Notes under the pieces: model-generated | What the model was told of the DNA's origin: nothing | Database searches by the model: none | Seen by the model: the letters and a program-made list of their open reading frames with translations, nothing else | Shown here: one piece after another, positions 47,031 to 56,993 of the stretch | Layout: the number at the start of each line of letters is the position of its first letter | How positions within the stretch are numbered: the first letter of the stretch is position 1 | Source of the DNA: MPNP01 sp026710155 | GTDB taxonomy: Bacteria > Pseudomonadota > Alphaproteobacteria > Rhodobacterales > Rhodobacteraceae | DNA: 64,000 nt | Reading direction: 5' to 3' | Assembly (NCBI GenBank): GCA_965200885.1 | Contig: OZ241737.1 | Location: forward strand, 1,116,001-1,180,000 | Translations under genes and position numbers: made by a program

Positions 47031-47812
47031 ATGAATTTTGTCATAACAGGCACATGGTCTGAGGGTCTTTCCCATCCTCTTATTTCACGAAGAACAACCG
47101 ATTCACCAATATTGCTTGCAAGATCGGATGAGGCCCAGATATGGTCAAGACGACGTCCCCGATCAGAGATATCCCAGTTCCGAGCCCGATACGACCACCA
47201 GGAATAGAGTTTCCCTTCGGGAATATTGGCACGAACCGTATCAACCCATCTGCCAGCTTTCATCAATGATGTCATTCCCTCGACCTCCACGGGTGTGTGG
47301 CTGACGACTTTCAGCAGTTGCCTATGGGACCAGACATCATCTTCAAATGGTGCAATATTGAGATCCCCAACCAAAATGGTTTTCTTGGGAGAATGGTTGA
47401 TTGACCATTGTTTCATCCCTGCAATGAAATCCAGCTTGTCCTTGAACTTGGGATTTTCTTCTGGGTCTGGAACATCACCACCAGCCGGTACATAACAATT
47501 TTCAATGGTAATCCCATTTTCCAGTCTTGCCGATATATGGCGGGCTTCTTCCTTGTCGATGAAATTTATCCTGGCAACCTCGACCATGGGGATTCTGGAG
47601 AGGATGGCTACTCCGTTATAGGCCTTCTGTCCTCGAATAAGAATATGATTGTACCCCATCGACCTGTAGGCTTCTGTGCCAACCAACTCGGTGGGGGATT
47701 TTATTTCCTGCAGGCAGAGAATATCGGGTGTGTATTGATTCAGAAATTTACAGACCAGGCTTTCCCGCAATCTTATTGAATTGATGTTCCAGGTAGCAAC
47801 GGTAAACTGCAT
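47024..47812 (-). CDS. xthA: Exodeoxyribonuclease III
   Basis: This 262-residue Mg-dependent AP endonuclease / 3'-5' exonuclease of base-excision repair has the expected motifs: TWNINSIRLR, LQEIKSP, a GVAILSR block, VLVGDLNIAP-like TILVGDLNIAP, RLDHIWAS and SDHVPV. The length is normal. It lies next to an OmpR-type regulator gene and near ftsK and lolA, as in many alphaproteobacteria. Confidence 0.95.
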   Translation of the reverse strand: MQFTVATWNINSIRLRESLVCKFLNQYTPDILCLQEIKSPTELVGTEAYRSMGYNHILIRGQKAYNGVAILSRIPMVEVARINFIDKEEARHISARLENGITIENCYVPAGGDVPDPEENPKFKDKLDFIAGMKQWSINHSPKKTILVGDLNIAPFEDDVWSHRQLLKVVSHTPVEVEGMTSLMKAGRWVDTVRANIPEGKLYSWWSYRARNWDISDRGRRLDHIWASSDLASNIGESVVLREIRGWERPSDHVPVMTKFII

Positions 47813-47827
47813 GGTGTTGATGGCTTT

Positions 47828-48523
47828 CTACAGTGTTTGTGATGAAAATTCAGGTGTGATCTGGTATCCCCCATCATCAGTCACGATGATCTGGGGATTG
47901 GCTGAATCTACTTCAATTTTTTGTCTCAGCCAATGTATGTGCGTATCAAGGGTGTTGGTAATTATATCCTTTTTGTAACCCCATACTTCCTTGAGCAGGT
48001 ATTCCCTTGACAGGGTTCTGCCCCTGGCCTTGTAGAGAATATACAAAAGTTCAAATTCCTTTTGGGTCATGCGAACCTCTTCACCCACATCATTGGTCAA
48101 AGTCAGTGATGAGGGGTCAATAACCATTTCGGCCAATTTGAATGATACCTGTCGCCTTATCTCATATCTTGTGACCAATCCCTGCAATTGGATCAGCAGT
48201 TCTTTGAAGGAGAACGGCTTGATAAAACAAACCAACCCAAATTCGTCAGGTTCGGTGTTTGATGGCTGAGTTTTCTGTTCTTCTGAAAGAATAAGTATGG
48301 CAGGAGGAAAATTATGGTTATAATTCGCAAGCACGTCCAGATCATCATGATCATCAACAAAAGCAATCACTGTTGAAATAGTGCCCATCGAGGTTGATTG
48401 AATATCTGAAATATGATTCAATACCCCGACCTCGAATTCTCCACCAGCCATCAGGAGGTCATGAAGGGTATCTCGAACTAATCTGTTGGAACCAATGACA
48501 AGTATTTTGGGTTGGGAAGCCAT
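47828..48523 (-). CDS. OmpR-type regulator with degenerate receiver
   Basis: This 231-residue protein has an N-terminal receiver-like domain and a clear winged-helix output (MTQKEFELLYILYKARGRTLSREYLL, then DTHIHWLRQKI). The receiver lacks the acidic pair after the first strand (ILVIGSNRL instead of VVDDD); Asp57 region (VDDHDD) and Lys in FIKPF remain. It probably works without normal phosphorylation. It is encoded 16 bases upstream of xthA in the transcription direction, a conserved alphaproteobacterial arrangement. Confidence 0.8.
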   Translation of the reverse strand: MASQPKILVIGSNRLVRDTLHDLLMAGGEFEVGVLNHISDIQSTSMGTISTVIAFVDDHDDLDVLANYNHNFPPAILILSEEQKTQPSNTEPDEFGLVCFIKPFSFKELLIQLQGLVTRYEIRRQVSFKLAEMVIDPSSLTLTNDVGEEVRMTQKEFELLYILYKARGRTLSREYLLKEVWGYKKDIITNTLDTHIHWLRQKIEVDSANPQIIVTDDGGYQITPEFSSQTL

Positions 48524-49497
48524 GAATCCTGTTGAATGAAAATTGGAAATAAAAGGGTATAATTACTATAATTGACAATATTTAATTAATGTGCTCTAGT
48601 ATTCTAAGCAACTTACTTGATTCTTGGGATAAGTGTCTGATTGACAAAATTCAAAAAGATCAGATAATCAGGTTGAATTTAATTCAAGGAGAGATGCGTG
48701 AAATGTCTATTACCCCCTCTCATTAACGATATTGGCCAGTGTTCTATTGTTAGTGTCCACAATTTTCTCCCCGTTTCCGCTAAAGTATGGCGCAACAGTG
48801 AATGCAACCGCTTGGTTTCTTCGAGGTTGCGGTTCTGACGAAGAAACCATAAGCATCGTCTCTTCAGGTGGATTTCTTTGAGCATCGAGAAGGACACCAA
48901 AGATTTACCGGAGAAAGCACGCTCGCACGTTTTCTGTACACGGGTGACTCTTCAATTCTGGAAATCAACGATGGCAGTGAATGGAAGAATAAGCGGTTCA
49001 AAAGTTTATGGAAGACCGGGAATAAACATGCGGGTAGTGAAAAATCGATGGGAGGCACAGGGCTGTCTTTATCAGGACAGATACGCTCCATGTCTTGATT
49101 GAGTCAAAGGTCAAGAATTCAGATCTCTTGTCTCTGTGACGGGAATGTGATCGACCAAGTTCAGATTTCCTGACCTCGGGTTTGATTTTGACCAACTATA
49201 ATCCACTGTTTTTGGATGAAAGAGATCGGTGCCGCCGTTGATGTTGCCACAGGCAAAAGCCCTGAATTCCCATGATCATGGGGGATTGGTCGGCAAGTGG
49301 TCAAAATTTGAAATGATAAATCAGAGTGTGTTCAAATATGGTCACCAAATTCCATTTGGTGGATTCCTTCAAAACCTCTTTGATATTGGGATGGAACATG
49401 CATGATTCTGTTGAATTGTCATTCTAGGGTCAGGAAGTCCGGAGTTAACGATGTAATCACCATTATTAAACTTCATCACAAAATGCTTGTTGTCACT
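48524..49497. other. Long spacer without supportable genes
   Basis: About 970 bases with several overlapping short frames on both strands and none with a ribosome site or recognised domain. Nothing can be called here with confidence. Confidence 0.4.
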
Positions 49498-49643
49498 CTA
49501 GTGCATAGTCATTCCTGATTGTAGCATTTTTGTGCCACAAAACTCACATTTGAAAAAACCTATTGATTCTTGGAAAAGAACAAATAGAATCAAACCTCCA
49601 ATGGGCAAGAAGACCCAAAAACAGAAAATTTTGAGGCAGACCA
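49498..49643 (-). CDS. Possible small membrane protein with a Cys pair
   Basis: A short minus-strand frame with a TTG start encodes about 48 residues: one span (FWVFLPIGGLILFVLF) followed by FFKCEFCGTKM, a CxxC like the end of a zinc ribbon. It is divergent from the aminotransferase gene start. It may be real or chance. Confidence 0.3.
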
Positions 49644-49649
49644 AAGACC

Positions 49650-50825
49650 ATGGACATTCCCGGGCGGTTTTCCCAACTGCCAGACTATACATTTGATCGA
49701 TTGAGGTTACTCATCGGGAACACCCCTCCCGGTGATAAAATCATTGACATGTCCATAGGTGCACCCAGACATGCATTTCCACAATGGATAATGGAAGAGA
49801 TAACAGGGTTAGTCGACCAGTTTGGTAAATATCCGCCCAAGAATGGTACCAGCGGGTTGCTGCAATCCATATCGAGCTGGTATCGAAGTCGATATGGTGC
49901 AACTATTGATCCGGATGAGAATATTTCCGTTGTTAATGGAACGAGGGAAGCTCTCTTCAATGCCTGTATTGCTTTATGCCCTGAGCACAAAAAGGGCAAA
50001 AAGTCCAAGGTACTGATTCCCAATCCGTTTTATCAGGTTTATGTGGGTGCCGCACTTGCTGCCAATGCCGAGCCGGTTTTTTTGGACGCTGAAAAAAGCA
50101 ATAATTTTCTACCGGATTTTGAAAGACTGTCCCACCGGGCTCTCGATGAAGTTGCCATCGTTTATTTGTGCTCTCCATCAAATCCACAGGGGTCGGTCGC
50201 ATCAAGGGAATATATGGAAAACCTGCTCAAATTGGCCCACAGGCATGATTTTCTGGTTTTCTCTGATGAATGCTATTCGGAAATCTACCGATCCAAACCA
50301 CCACCAAGCATGATTGAAGCAAGCTCGGGCATCGAGGGCGATCTCGACCGCATGATGATTTTCAATTCACTTTCCAAAAGGTCCAACCTGCCCGGTCTGA
50401 GAGCCGGTTTTATGGTAGGAGGAGAAAAACTGATCTCACACTTCAAAAAATATCGTTCCTATTCTGACCCGGCTGTTCCCATACCCTTGCAGGCAGTTGC
50501 CACACGTTTGCTGGAAGATGAATCCCATGTCAGTGCAAGCAGGGAACAATATCAGGCAAAATACAAACTTGCCGATCGGATATTTGATGGGTTTGAAGGA
50601 TACAATCCACCTGAAGCAGGCTTCTTTCTATGGCTGGATGTAGAGGATGGAGAGCAAATCACAAGACGGTTATGGAAGCAACGGGGAGTGAAAGTGGTAC
50701 CGGGTTCATATTTCAGTTTCGAGGACCGGGGACTTAATCCAGGCAAGAGATTTATCAGAGTGGCAATGGTTGCCGGGCAGGAAGAACTGGAAACGGGATT
50801 GGCAAGCATCAGGGAACTGATTTAG
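49650..50825 (+). CDS. Class I/II PLP-dependent aminotransferase
   Basis: This 391-residue aminotransferase has the fold-type I signs: YLCSPSNPQGS, a DECYSEIY strand with catalytic Asp, and FNSLSKRSNLPGLRAGF, in which the Lys binds PLP. It resembles the DapC/succinyldiaminopimelate-type enzyme commonly found upstream of ftsK in alphaproteobacteria, so lysine/peptidoglycan precursor synthesis is plausible. FtsK follows 16 bases later, with a ribosome site (GGAAGGAG) inside the gap. Confidence 0.9.
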   Translation: MDIPGRFSQLPDYTFDRLRLLIGNTPPGDKIIDMSIGAPRHAFPQWIMEEITGLVDQFGKYPPKNGTSGLLQSISSWYRSRYGATIDPDENISVVNGTREALFNACIALCPEHKKGKKSKVLIPNPFYQVYVGAALAANAEPVFLDAEKSNNFLPDFERLSHRALDEVAIVYLCSPSNPQGSVASREYMENLLKLAHRHDFLVFSDECYSEIYRSKPPPSMIEASSGIEGDLDRMMIFNSLSKRSNLPGLRAGFMVGGEKLISHFKKYRSYSDPAVPIPLQAVATRLLEDESHVSASREQYQAKYKLADRIFDGFEGYNPPEAGFFLWLDVEDGEQITRRLWKQRGVKVVPGSYFSFEDRGLNPGKRFIRVAMVAGQEELETGLASIRELI

Positions 50826-50840
50826 GAAGGAGAAGGAAAG

Positions 50841-53465
50841 GTGACCTACCAAATTAGACAGAGACAATCTTTGGTTGATCAAAATTGGTTCAGGGTTTTG
50901 ATTAAGCGAAGTCAGGAATTATGGGGCCTGTTGTTGCTGCTTCTCAGTGGTGTGTTGGGATTGATCCTGGGTTCCTATTCACCATTTGACCCAGGTATTT
51001 TTTCATTGACAAATGGTGGAGTAAGCAACTTGTTGGGTCATTTTGGTGCCTCGGTTGCCAGTAGCCTGATTGTCATTATCGGCCTGGGATCATGGATCAT
51101 GGCACTATACATGTTTTTCTGGGGAATTCGGTTCATGTCCCATGCGGGTACAGGCCGGTTCATAAAATCCTTGATTTATTTCCCCATACTGGTTGCCACA
51201 GCTTCTGTGTTTTCATCAACACTGCAACCCCTGGATTCGTGGAATCACCATTTTGGTCTCGGGGGAATCTTCGGCGATACCTTTGTAGGCGCTACCTTGA
51301 ATGCGTTACCATTTGACAAGGCCACTTTCTTCGAACATGCAAAATTTGTTGTTGGCTTTCTTCTGTTGATCGTTTGTTTTTATACATTTGGCTTCACTCT
51401 CAGAGAAATTGTTGGAAGATTGACCCAAAGGCATGTGGCAAGGGAGTCAAATTCACAAAATGGTCCATATCAAATCCCTGTGGATACGCTGGGTCAGGAA
51501 GATGTACCCACTTCCAGGGGCGTATTGAACAAATTGGACAATTTCCTGAGGAGAAATGACAAGGAAGAATCCAAAAGCCAGGATTTTTATGAATATTATG
51601 AACAGGAAGAAGTTGAGGAAAAGGTCAAGTCCAAAGGTGTGCTCTCAAAAATTTTCAAGACTGGAATCAGTCAATCGGTTGCATGGTTGACCAAGGAGGA
51701 AGAAACTGTTCGTCCCCGTAAGCTTACCCAGATTAGTTTTGCCAAAAGACAAGTTGATAGTGAACATCAGGAACAAAGTTCAGCCACACTGCCCCTGTTG
51801 GACACTCTCTCACAGGATCAACCTCAGGAAATTGATGAGGGGGATCATGACATAGTCGTTGTGCCAAGGGATCCCAGACAACTTAAAGTCAGTGCTCGTG
51901 CAACTCAGGAAACACTCCAATCCCTAGATAATTTTCCTGACCAAAATACCTATATCCCGCCTTCACTTTCATTCCTGGGTGAACCCGATGAAATCATCAA
52001 GAATGAGAGAAGTCAGGGAGAATTGGAGGCCCGGGGTGAAAAACTGAAGCGCATACTTGCCGATTTCAGTGTTCAGGGAAGAATCGAGAAAATTCTTCAG
52101 GGACCAGTGGTGACCCTTTACAAGTTCAGGCCTGCCCCCGGTGTCAAAACCAGCAGGGTGATACAGCTGGCTGATGATGTCGCCTGTTCCATGTCAGCCT
52201 TGTCAGCTCGAATATCAACAATTCCCGGTGAACCATATGTCGGGATAGAACTGCCCAACGAAATCAGGGAAACCGTTTACCTGAAGGAATTGGCTTCCTC
52301 GACTGCATTTTGGAATTCCCGACAGAAGCTTCCTCTCATATTCGGTAAGGACATCAGTGGCATGGCGGTCGTGGTTGATCTGGTTTCCATGCCCCACCTT
52401 CTCATAGCTGGAACCACCGGATCAGGTAAATCGGTTGGCTTGAACTCAATGATACTGAGCATGTTGTACAAGCTCTCGCCCGATCAATGCAAATTGTTGA
52501 TGATTGACCCCAAAATGATCGAATTGAGCGGTTATGACGGTATCCCACATTTGGTATCTCCGGTGGTAACCGACCCGAAGAAGGCGGTTGTGGCATTGAA
52601 GTGGGTCACTTACGAAATGAACAAGAGATATGAGAAAATGCAAAGCATGAGATTGAATATCAAGAATATCCAATCCTACAACACCCATATGCTTGAGTTG
52701 ATGGAAAAGGGCGAAAAAGTTTACTCCATCAAGATACAGACTGGTTACAACAAGGAAACTGGGCGGGCAGAATTTACCACAAAGGAATTTGAGGTGGAAT
52801 ATTTGCCCTATATCGTTGTCATCATTGATGAATTGGCCGATTTGGTCCAAACGGCCGGAAAGGAAATTGATGAATGTCTTCAACAGTTGAGCCAGAAGGC
52901 ACGAGCCAGCGGCATCCACCTCATTGCTGCCACCCAAAGGCCATCGGTCGATGTAATGGGTGGGATTATCAAATCCAATTTCCCCAACCGCGTTTCTTTC
53001 CAGGTTTCATCCAAGATAGACAGCAGAACAATATTAAACACCCAGGGTGCTGAGCAGCTCCTCGGCAAGGGTGATATGCTGTTTATGTCTGGCGGCGGCA
53101 AGATCCAGCGGGTCCATGGCCCATTGGTGACCGATGAGGAGGTCGAAAAAGTCGTGGGATACTTGAAAAAGACCTATGGCAGCACCGAAGACGAATATCA
53201 GATCTTTGATGATCCCGAGGGTACTATCGAGGCCGAGGTGGATCAGGCTCTGGGATTTGTAGGTGGCAAGAATTCCGAAGACAGTTTATATCCTCAGGCA
53301 GTGGAAATTGTCAAAAGGGATCGGCGCGTTTCCATATCCTATATCCAGAGAAAACTCGGAATAGGTTACAACAAGGCTGCCAAAATAGTTGAAAGGATGG
53401 AAGACGAGGATTTAATTGGCAAGGCCAATCATGTTGGAAAAAGGGAAATCTTCATACCCGAATAA
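50841..53465 (+). CDS. ftsK: DNA translocase FtsK
   Basis: This 874-residue chromosome-segregation motor starts at GTG 50841. About four N-terminal spans (residues about 30-190) anchor it at the septum. A variable linker follows, then the RecA-like motor with Walker A GTTGSGKS at about residue 524 and Walker B-like IVVIIDELADL. The C-terminal gamma domain is a winged helix (RVSISYIQRKLGIGYNKAAKI) that recognises KOPS sequences. It loads dif recombination. The length is standard for the family. Confidence 0.95.
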   Translation: MTYQIRQRQSLVDQNWFRVLIKRSQELWGLLLLLLSGVLGLILGSYSPFDPGIFSLTNGGVSNLLGHFGASVASSLIVIIGLGSWIMALYMFFWGIRFMSHAGTGRFIKSLIYFPILVATASVFSSTLQPLDSWNHHFGLGGIFGDTFVGATLNALPFDKATFFEHAKFVVGFLLLIVCFYTFGFTLREIVGRLTQRHVARESNSQNGPYQIPVDTLGQEDVPTSRGVLNKLDNFLRRNDKEESKSQDFYEYYEQEEVEEKVKSKGVLSKIFKTGISQSVAWLTKEEETVRPRKLTQISFAKRQVDSEHQEQSSATLPLLDTLSQDQPQEIDEGDHDIVVVPRDPRQLKVSARATQETLQSLDNFPDQNTYIPPSLSFLGEPDEIIKNERSQGELEARGEKLKRILADFSVQGRIEKILQGPVVTLYKFRPAPGVKTSRVIQLADDVACSMSALSARISTIPGEPYVGIELPNEIRETVYLKELASSTAFWNSRQKLPLIFGKDISGMAVVVDLVSMPHLLIAGTTGSGKSVGLNSMILSMLYKLSPDQCKLLMIDPKMIELSGYDGIPHLVSPVVTDPKKAVVALKWVTYEMNKRYEKMQSMRLNIKNIQSYNTHMLELMEKGEKVYSIKIQTGYNKETGRAEFTTKEFEVEYLPYIVVIIDELADLVQTAGKEIDECLQQLSQKARASGIHLIAATQRPSVDVMGGIIKSNFPNRVSFQVSSKIDSRTILNTQGAEQLLGKGDMLFMSGGGKIQRVHGPLVTDEEVEKVVGYLKKTYGSTEDEYQIFDDPEGTIEAEVDQALGFVGGKNSEDSLYPQAVEIVKRDRRVSISYIQRKLGIGYNKAAKIVERMEDEDLIGKANHVGKREIFIPE

Positions 53466-53667
53466 TTCCAGCCTTGTTTAAAACCTGAAGTATCTTGGGA
53501 AATTGAATTCAGCTTATCAAATTTATGAGTGACTTGAAATCCAGGTCTAGATATCCAATTGAATTTTCAACTTTGCCTGGATTTTGTTGTATGTTCGGTA
53601 ATGTTCTCATTATAGATCATTGGTATATATGTGGCAGAAATCACACTTAACGCATTCAATTTGCAAA

Positions 53668-54213
53668 ATGAATTTCAGCATACCTTCTCCTGCCAGAGAG
53701 ATTTTTGACAAAATGGTACCAATTCTTTTACGAATGTGTGAAGGTGAACAGATTTTAATTGGTAGTCGAACTGCTTTGGCGGCAAGGTGGTGCCACCGAA
53801 AAAGTACCGATATTGATCCATTTGCGAAAATTGAAGATTTCCTTGCAATCAAAGAGGGCTTGGAATCTGATCTTGCTCAAGTTGGTGGAGCGCTTGATCG
53901 GCGTTCAGGACTGGACTGGTGCCGAGGAAGTTTTGCCAAGGATTAATTCAGTATGTTTTCTACACTTCCCTTGTTGTCTAAAGAAGTAGAAGGTGAGCCT
54001 GATTTTGCAAAGCAAGGAGGATTAAAAATGGAGTCTGTTTCAGAAATTCTGGCCAAAAAGCTACGCTTGCGGATGTATGTGAATGTTGAGTGTCTCGCAA
54101 GGGATTGCCATGATCTGGTCACAGTAGCGGAGAGCAACCTCAAGCCCTTAGGTGTGCATTTTCATGCTTGTGAAGGGATCAGAAGGAAGAACTGGTTAAT
54201 GAGTTTAATTTAA
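53668..54213 (+). pseudogene. AbiEii-like nucleotidyltransferase gene with in-frame stop
   Basis: The first part (MNFSIPSPAREIFDKMVP, then ILIGSRTALAARWCHRKSTDIDPF) resembles the AbiEii/DUF1814 nucleotidyltransferase toxin family. It ends at TAA 53944, and the same frame then continues with FAKQGGLKMESVSEILAKKLRLRM and ECLARDCHDLVTV, the family's C-terminal part. So a single stop breaks one gene. No AbiEi antitoxin is visible. It sits between ftsK and lolA, an insertion in an otherwise conserved pair. Confidence 0.65.
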
Positions 54214-54291
54214 TTCCCTAATCCCAGGAATTATACTTTTTATTTGACTATTGGATTACCCACAATGCAAGGGAGTTGAGAAATAAACATC

Positions 54292-54927
54292 ATTGGAAAA
54301 CTGTCTCCGAACAAGATTTGCAAACAGATCGGTTATCTGCTTTTTGGTTTCCTTGCCATTTCAATACACCTTTTGGCAGAAACAGAGGATAAACCAACGC
54401 TTCAGGATCTTGAAACCTATCTTAAAGAAATCGATACGCTGTATTCGGAGATTCTGCAAATAAATTATGACGGTTCAAGATCAGAGGGTAAATTGTATCT
54501 GGATCGTCCTTTGAGGGCCAGGCTAGAATATTCCCCTCCCGGTACGGGTATTCTCATTGCCAACTCGGGGAGTGTTGCGGTATTCGACAAGAATTCCAAT
54601 ACCGGCCCAACCTTTTACCCATTGAGGCATACACCTTTTTTCCACCTTCTGAAAAGGGATCTTGATTTTACCGACTCAGATGCTGTCCTGGATCATTTGG
54701 TCGGTATCGAATACAACGAGTTGCATTTGGGGTTAACATCCCGACACCTCAAGGGACGTCTGGAATTGGTGTTCCAGAATCACCCCCTGCTGTTGATCGG
54801 CTGGGTGTTTGTCGATGAATTCGAAAACAGGACAATGGTCCGGCTACTGGATATCAAATCCAACATCAAGCTTGATCCCAGATTTTTCAACATTGAACTC
54901 CAAAAGGATTTGTTGAATTTGGATTAA
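54292..54927 (+). CDS. lolA: Outer-membrane lipoprotein carrier LolA
   Basis: This periplasmic chaperone carries lipoproteins from LolCDE to LolB. The mature part is a LolA beta-barrel fold: DLETYLKEIDTLYSEILQINYDGSR, LYLDRPLRARLEYSPPG, TPFFHLLKRD and VGIEYNELHLGL. A signal peptide (IGYLLFGFLAISIHLLA) is encoded upstream of any ATG/GTG/TTG; the first standard start, TTG 54373, falls at its cleavage site. Candidate starts are ATT 54292 or another rare codon after a GGGAGTTGAG site. The start shown is an estimate. Confidence 0.75.
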   Translation: MGKLSPNKICKQIGYLLFGFLAISIHLLAETEDKPTLQDLETYLKEIDTLYSEILQINYDGSRSEGKLYLDRPLRARLEYSPPGTGILIANSGSVAVFDKNSNTGPTFYPLRHTPFFHLLKRDLDFTDSDAVLDHLVGIEYNELHLGLTSRHLKGRLELVFQNHPLLLIGWVFVDEFENRTMVRLLDIKSNIKLDPRFFNIELQKDLLNLD

Positions 54928-55099
54928 GAAGAATACCCGAAAGACTTGCAAAACTGCAGTCTTTTTTGATAGTTTGAAACAAAAAGTTTATTAGACCTGT
55001 TTCTAGGTCCTCGGGGAATATCAGAAAAGGGTTAAAATAGAGGTGCCCTTACCCTTAACTTTAAGATGCTACCCTTATATTATGGTGATGAACCTGGGG
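54928..55099. other. Spacer after lolA
   Basis: About 170 bases without a gene, leading into the IS66 remnant. Confidence 0.4.
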
Positions 55100-55325
55100 T
55101 TGTAACTACTCTGCACTCCTGCAATGAAGTTGCAGTTTGGGTAGGAATGCCAACCAATGCAATGCCTTGTTGAGCCTTATCGTTTCATTGAAGATTGTTG
55201 CCTTCGCCGGAACTGTCCTGATGATGGTGCGGCTAATCGCCCCATCCATGTCACGTATGTAACTGCCATCATTGCCGGTGGATGGATGCCCAAATCGAGG
55301 GCCCTCACCGGAATCGTCCATTGGC
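55100..55325 (-). mobile_element. IS66-family remnant (copy B)
   Basis: The minus strand reads MDGAISRTIIRTVPAKA, which matches MEGAINRTIIKTVPATA in copy A at 27.6 kb, part of the transposase C-terminus. The bases around 55193-55262 and 27597-27660 are clearly the same sequence with changes. Only the 3' end of the element survives. It borders the AAA ATPase gene, which may have been inserted next to it. Confidence 0.7.
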
Positions 55326-55488
55326 CGGACAAACAGCCAGCCCGAATCACCAACCCCTTGTATTTGCCAATGGAATGGCCAGTGGCGACACCGTTACACT
55401 TTCAATGGCATATGAAGTTGATTTAACCCCGACCCCTGATATATACTTTTTACAATCTACTAATTACAATTATCAATTGGAGAATTTC

Positions 55489-56966
55489 TTGTTTCCATTT
55501 GGCAGAACCAACCCCTTCCATCCCGGTTATGGGGAATTGCCTCCCGTAATGGCCGGGCGGGACAGGTTGAAAAGGGATTTAAAAATCCGGATGAAGGCGG
55601 TCAAGGTAAAAAAAAACCGTCCGACAGCTATTAGCCTCACAGGCCCTCGGGGATGTGGCAAGACGGCCCTGCTGAAGTGGATCGCAGAGGAAGCCAGAGA
55701 AAGCAATATGCCGGTGGTGACCATGGCCTCGGAAAACCTTTCATCGGTAGAAAAGCCATCGCACGGGGGATGGCTCGGAAATTTCCCAGAAACCTCCTGG
55801 AGCGTGTCAGTGGCATAAAGTTGAATGTAGGAGACTTTGGGGCTGGGTTTGACCTGGCTGAAGTTTCACGGGTCGTCGGGGCAGAAGACATGAGTTCATG
55901 GCTGGAAGCTCTGGGCAGCGGGAACACCGGAGGTGTCCTCCTCTTGGACGAGGTCCACAACATGCCACCAGAGGTGGGTCACATCTTTTACAATGCCGCA
56001 CAGACCGTTGGCAAGGACTATCCCCTCCTGCTTGTCATTGCCGGCACGCCTGACCTGCCATCGGTTCTCGCCCGTTCGGGTGCCACATTCATTGAGCGGG
56101 GGCGAATGGAGCGCATCGGCAGGTTGGACAGGGATGATACCCGACAAGCTCTTTTCAAGCCTTTTGGCCGTTGGGTGCGGTTCAATGATGATGCCATGGA
56201 ACATGTTCTGGATGAAGTCCAGGACTACCCCTACTTCATCCAGCTCTGGGGGAGTGCCCTCTGGGACACCCTGGCAAGGAATCGAACTTTCCGGCCCGGT
56301 ATGGATATGGTGGATGCTGCCCGCAAGACGGTTGATGAACAAAGATTAGAACTCTACAACTGCAGGGTTGAAGAGCTCGACAATTCCAGATTGCTGGTTC
56401 CATTTGCCGAAATGGCCTGGCGGGTTGGCGAGGGCGGGCAACCGACAAGCCGTGATTTCAATCTGGCTCTCCAGCATCTGTCTCCCCATCAGGGATTTGA
56501 TGACAGGGAACAGCTGGAGGTCAGGCAAAAATTGTTGCATACGGGGTTTGTCTGGGAGCCATTGGTTGGTATCTGGGAATATGGCATTCCAAGCCTGGCT
56601 TCATATGTACGGAGAAATGCCGTTGATTTTCTGTTGGAGAGGCTGGAGGAGCAGGGCCTTGTCGAGGCCCTGCAGACAATTGCCAAATGTTTTGGTCCGC
56701 CGCAACGACAGCCCATGGTCAAGGCCAGGATTGACCTTGACAAGGCCTTGACACTGAATAAATCAGGATACGATCCCCTGGCTTCTTTTCTGGCAATGAA
56801 ACTCCTGGGTCCTGTCCAAGACTCCGGCCAGATCCGGTTGAGAGCCCCACACCTCGTACGGGCAACGGTGACGGAAGCCATTCGCCGGGAGTTGCTCACC
56901 AAGCCGGAACCTGATGAAGAAACGGAGTTCTCACCACCGACATCTTCTTTTGAGCCACGGATGTAG
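55489..56966 (+). pseudogene. AAA/ORC-like ATPase gene with one-base frameshift at a G5 run
   Basis: A TTG at 55489 (GGAG 6 bases upstream) begins an N-terminus with NPFHPGYGELPPVMAGRD, then Walker A GPRGCGKTA. At 55765-55769 (five G) the frame breaks; one more G would join it to MARKFPRNLLE and then Walker B VLLLDEVHNM, sensor region VIAGTPDLP, and a helical C-terminal part. The whole would be about 490 residues. Such ATP-binding proteins occur in mobile or defence loci; no partner effector is clear here. Its tail SPPTSSFEPRM resembles the HEPN tail at 35.4 kb. Confidence 0.7.
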
Positions 56967-56993
56967 GGATCATTCCCAAAATGAAGTCTCGTG

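Noticed and set aside
48868..49102. Overlapping 74-76 codon frames in the spacer before the aminotransferase
   Set aside because: Different frames of the same bases, no ribosome site, no known motif.
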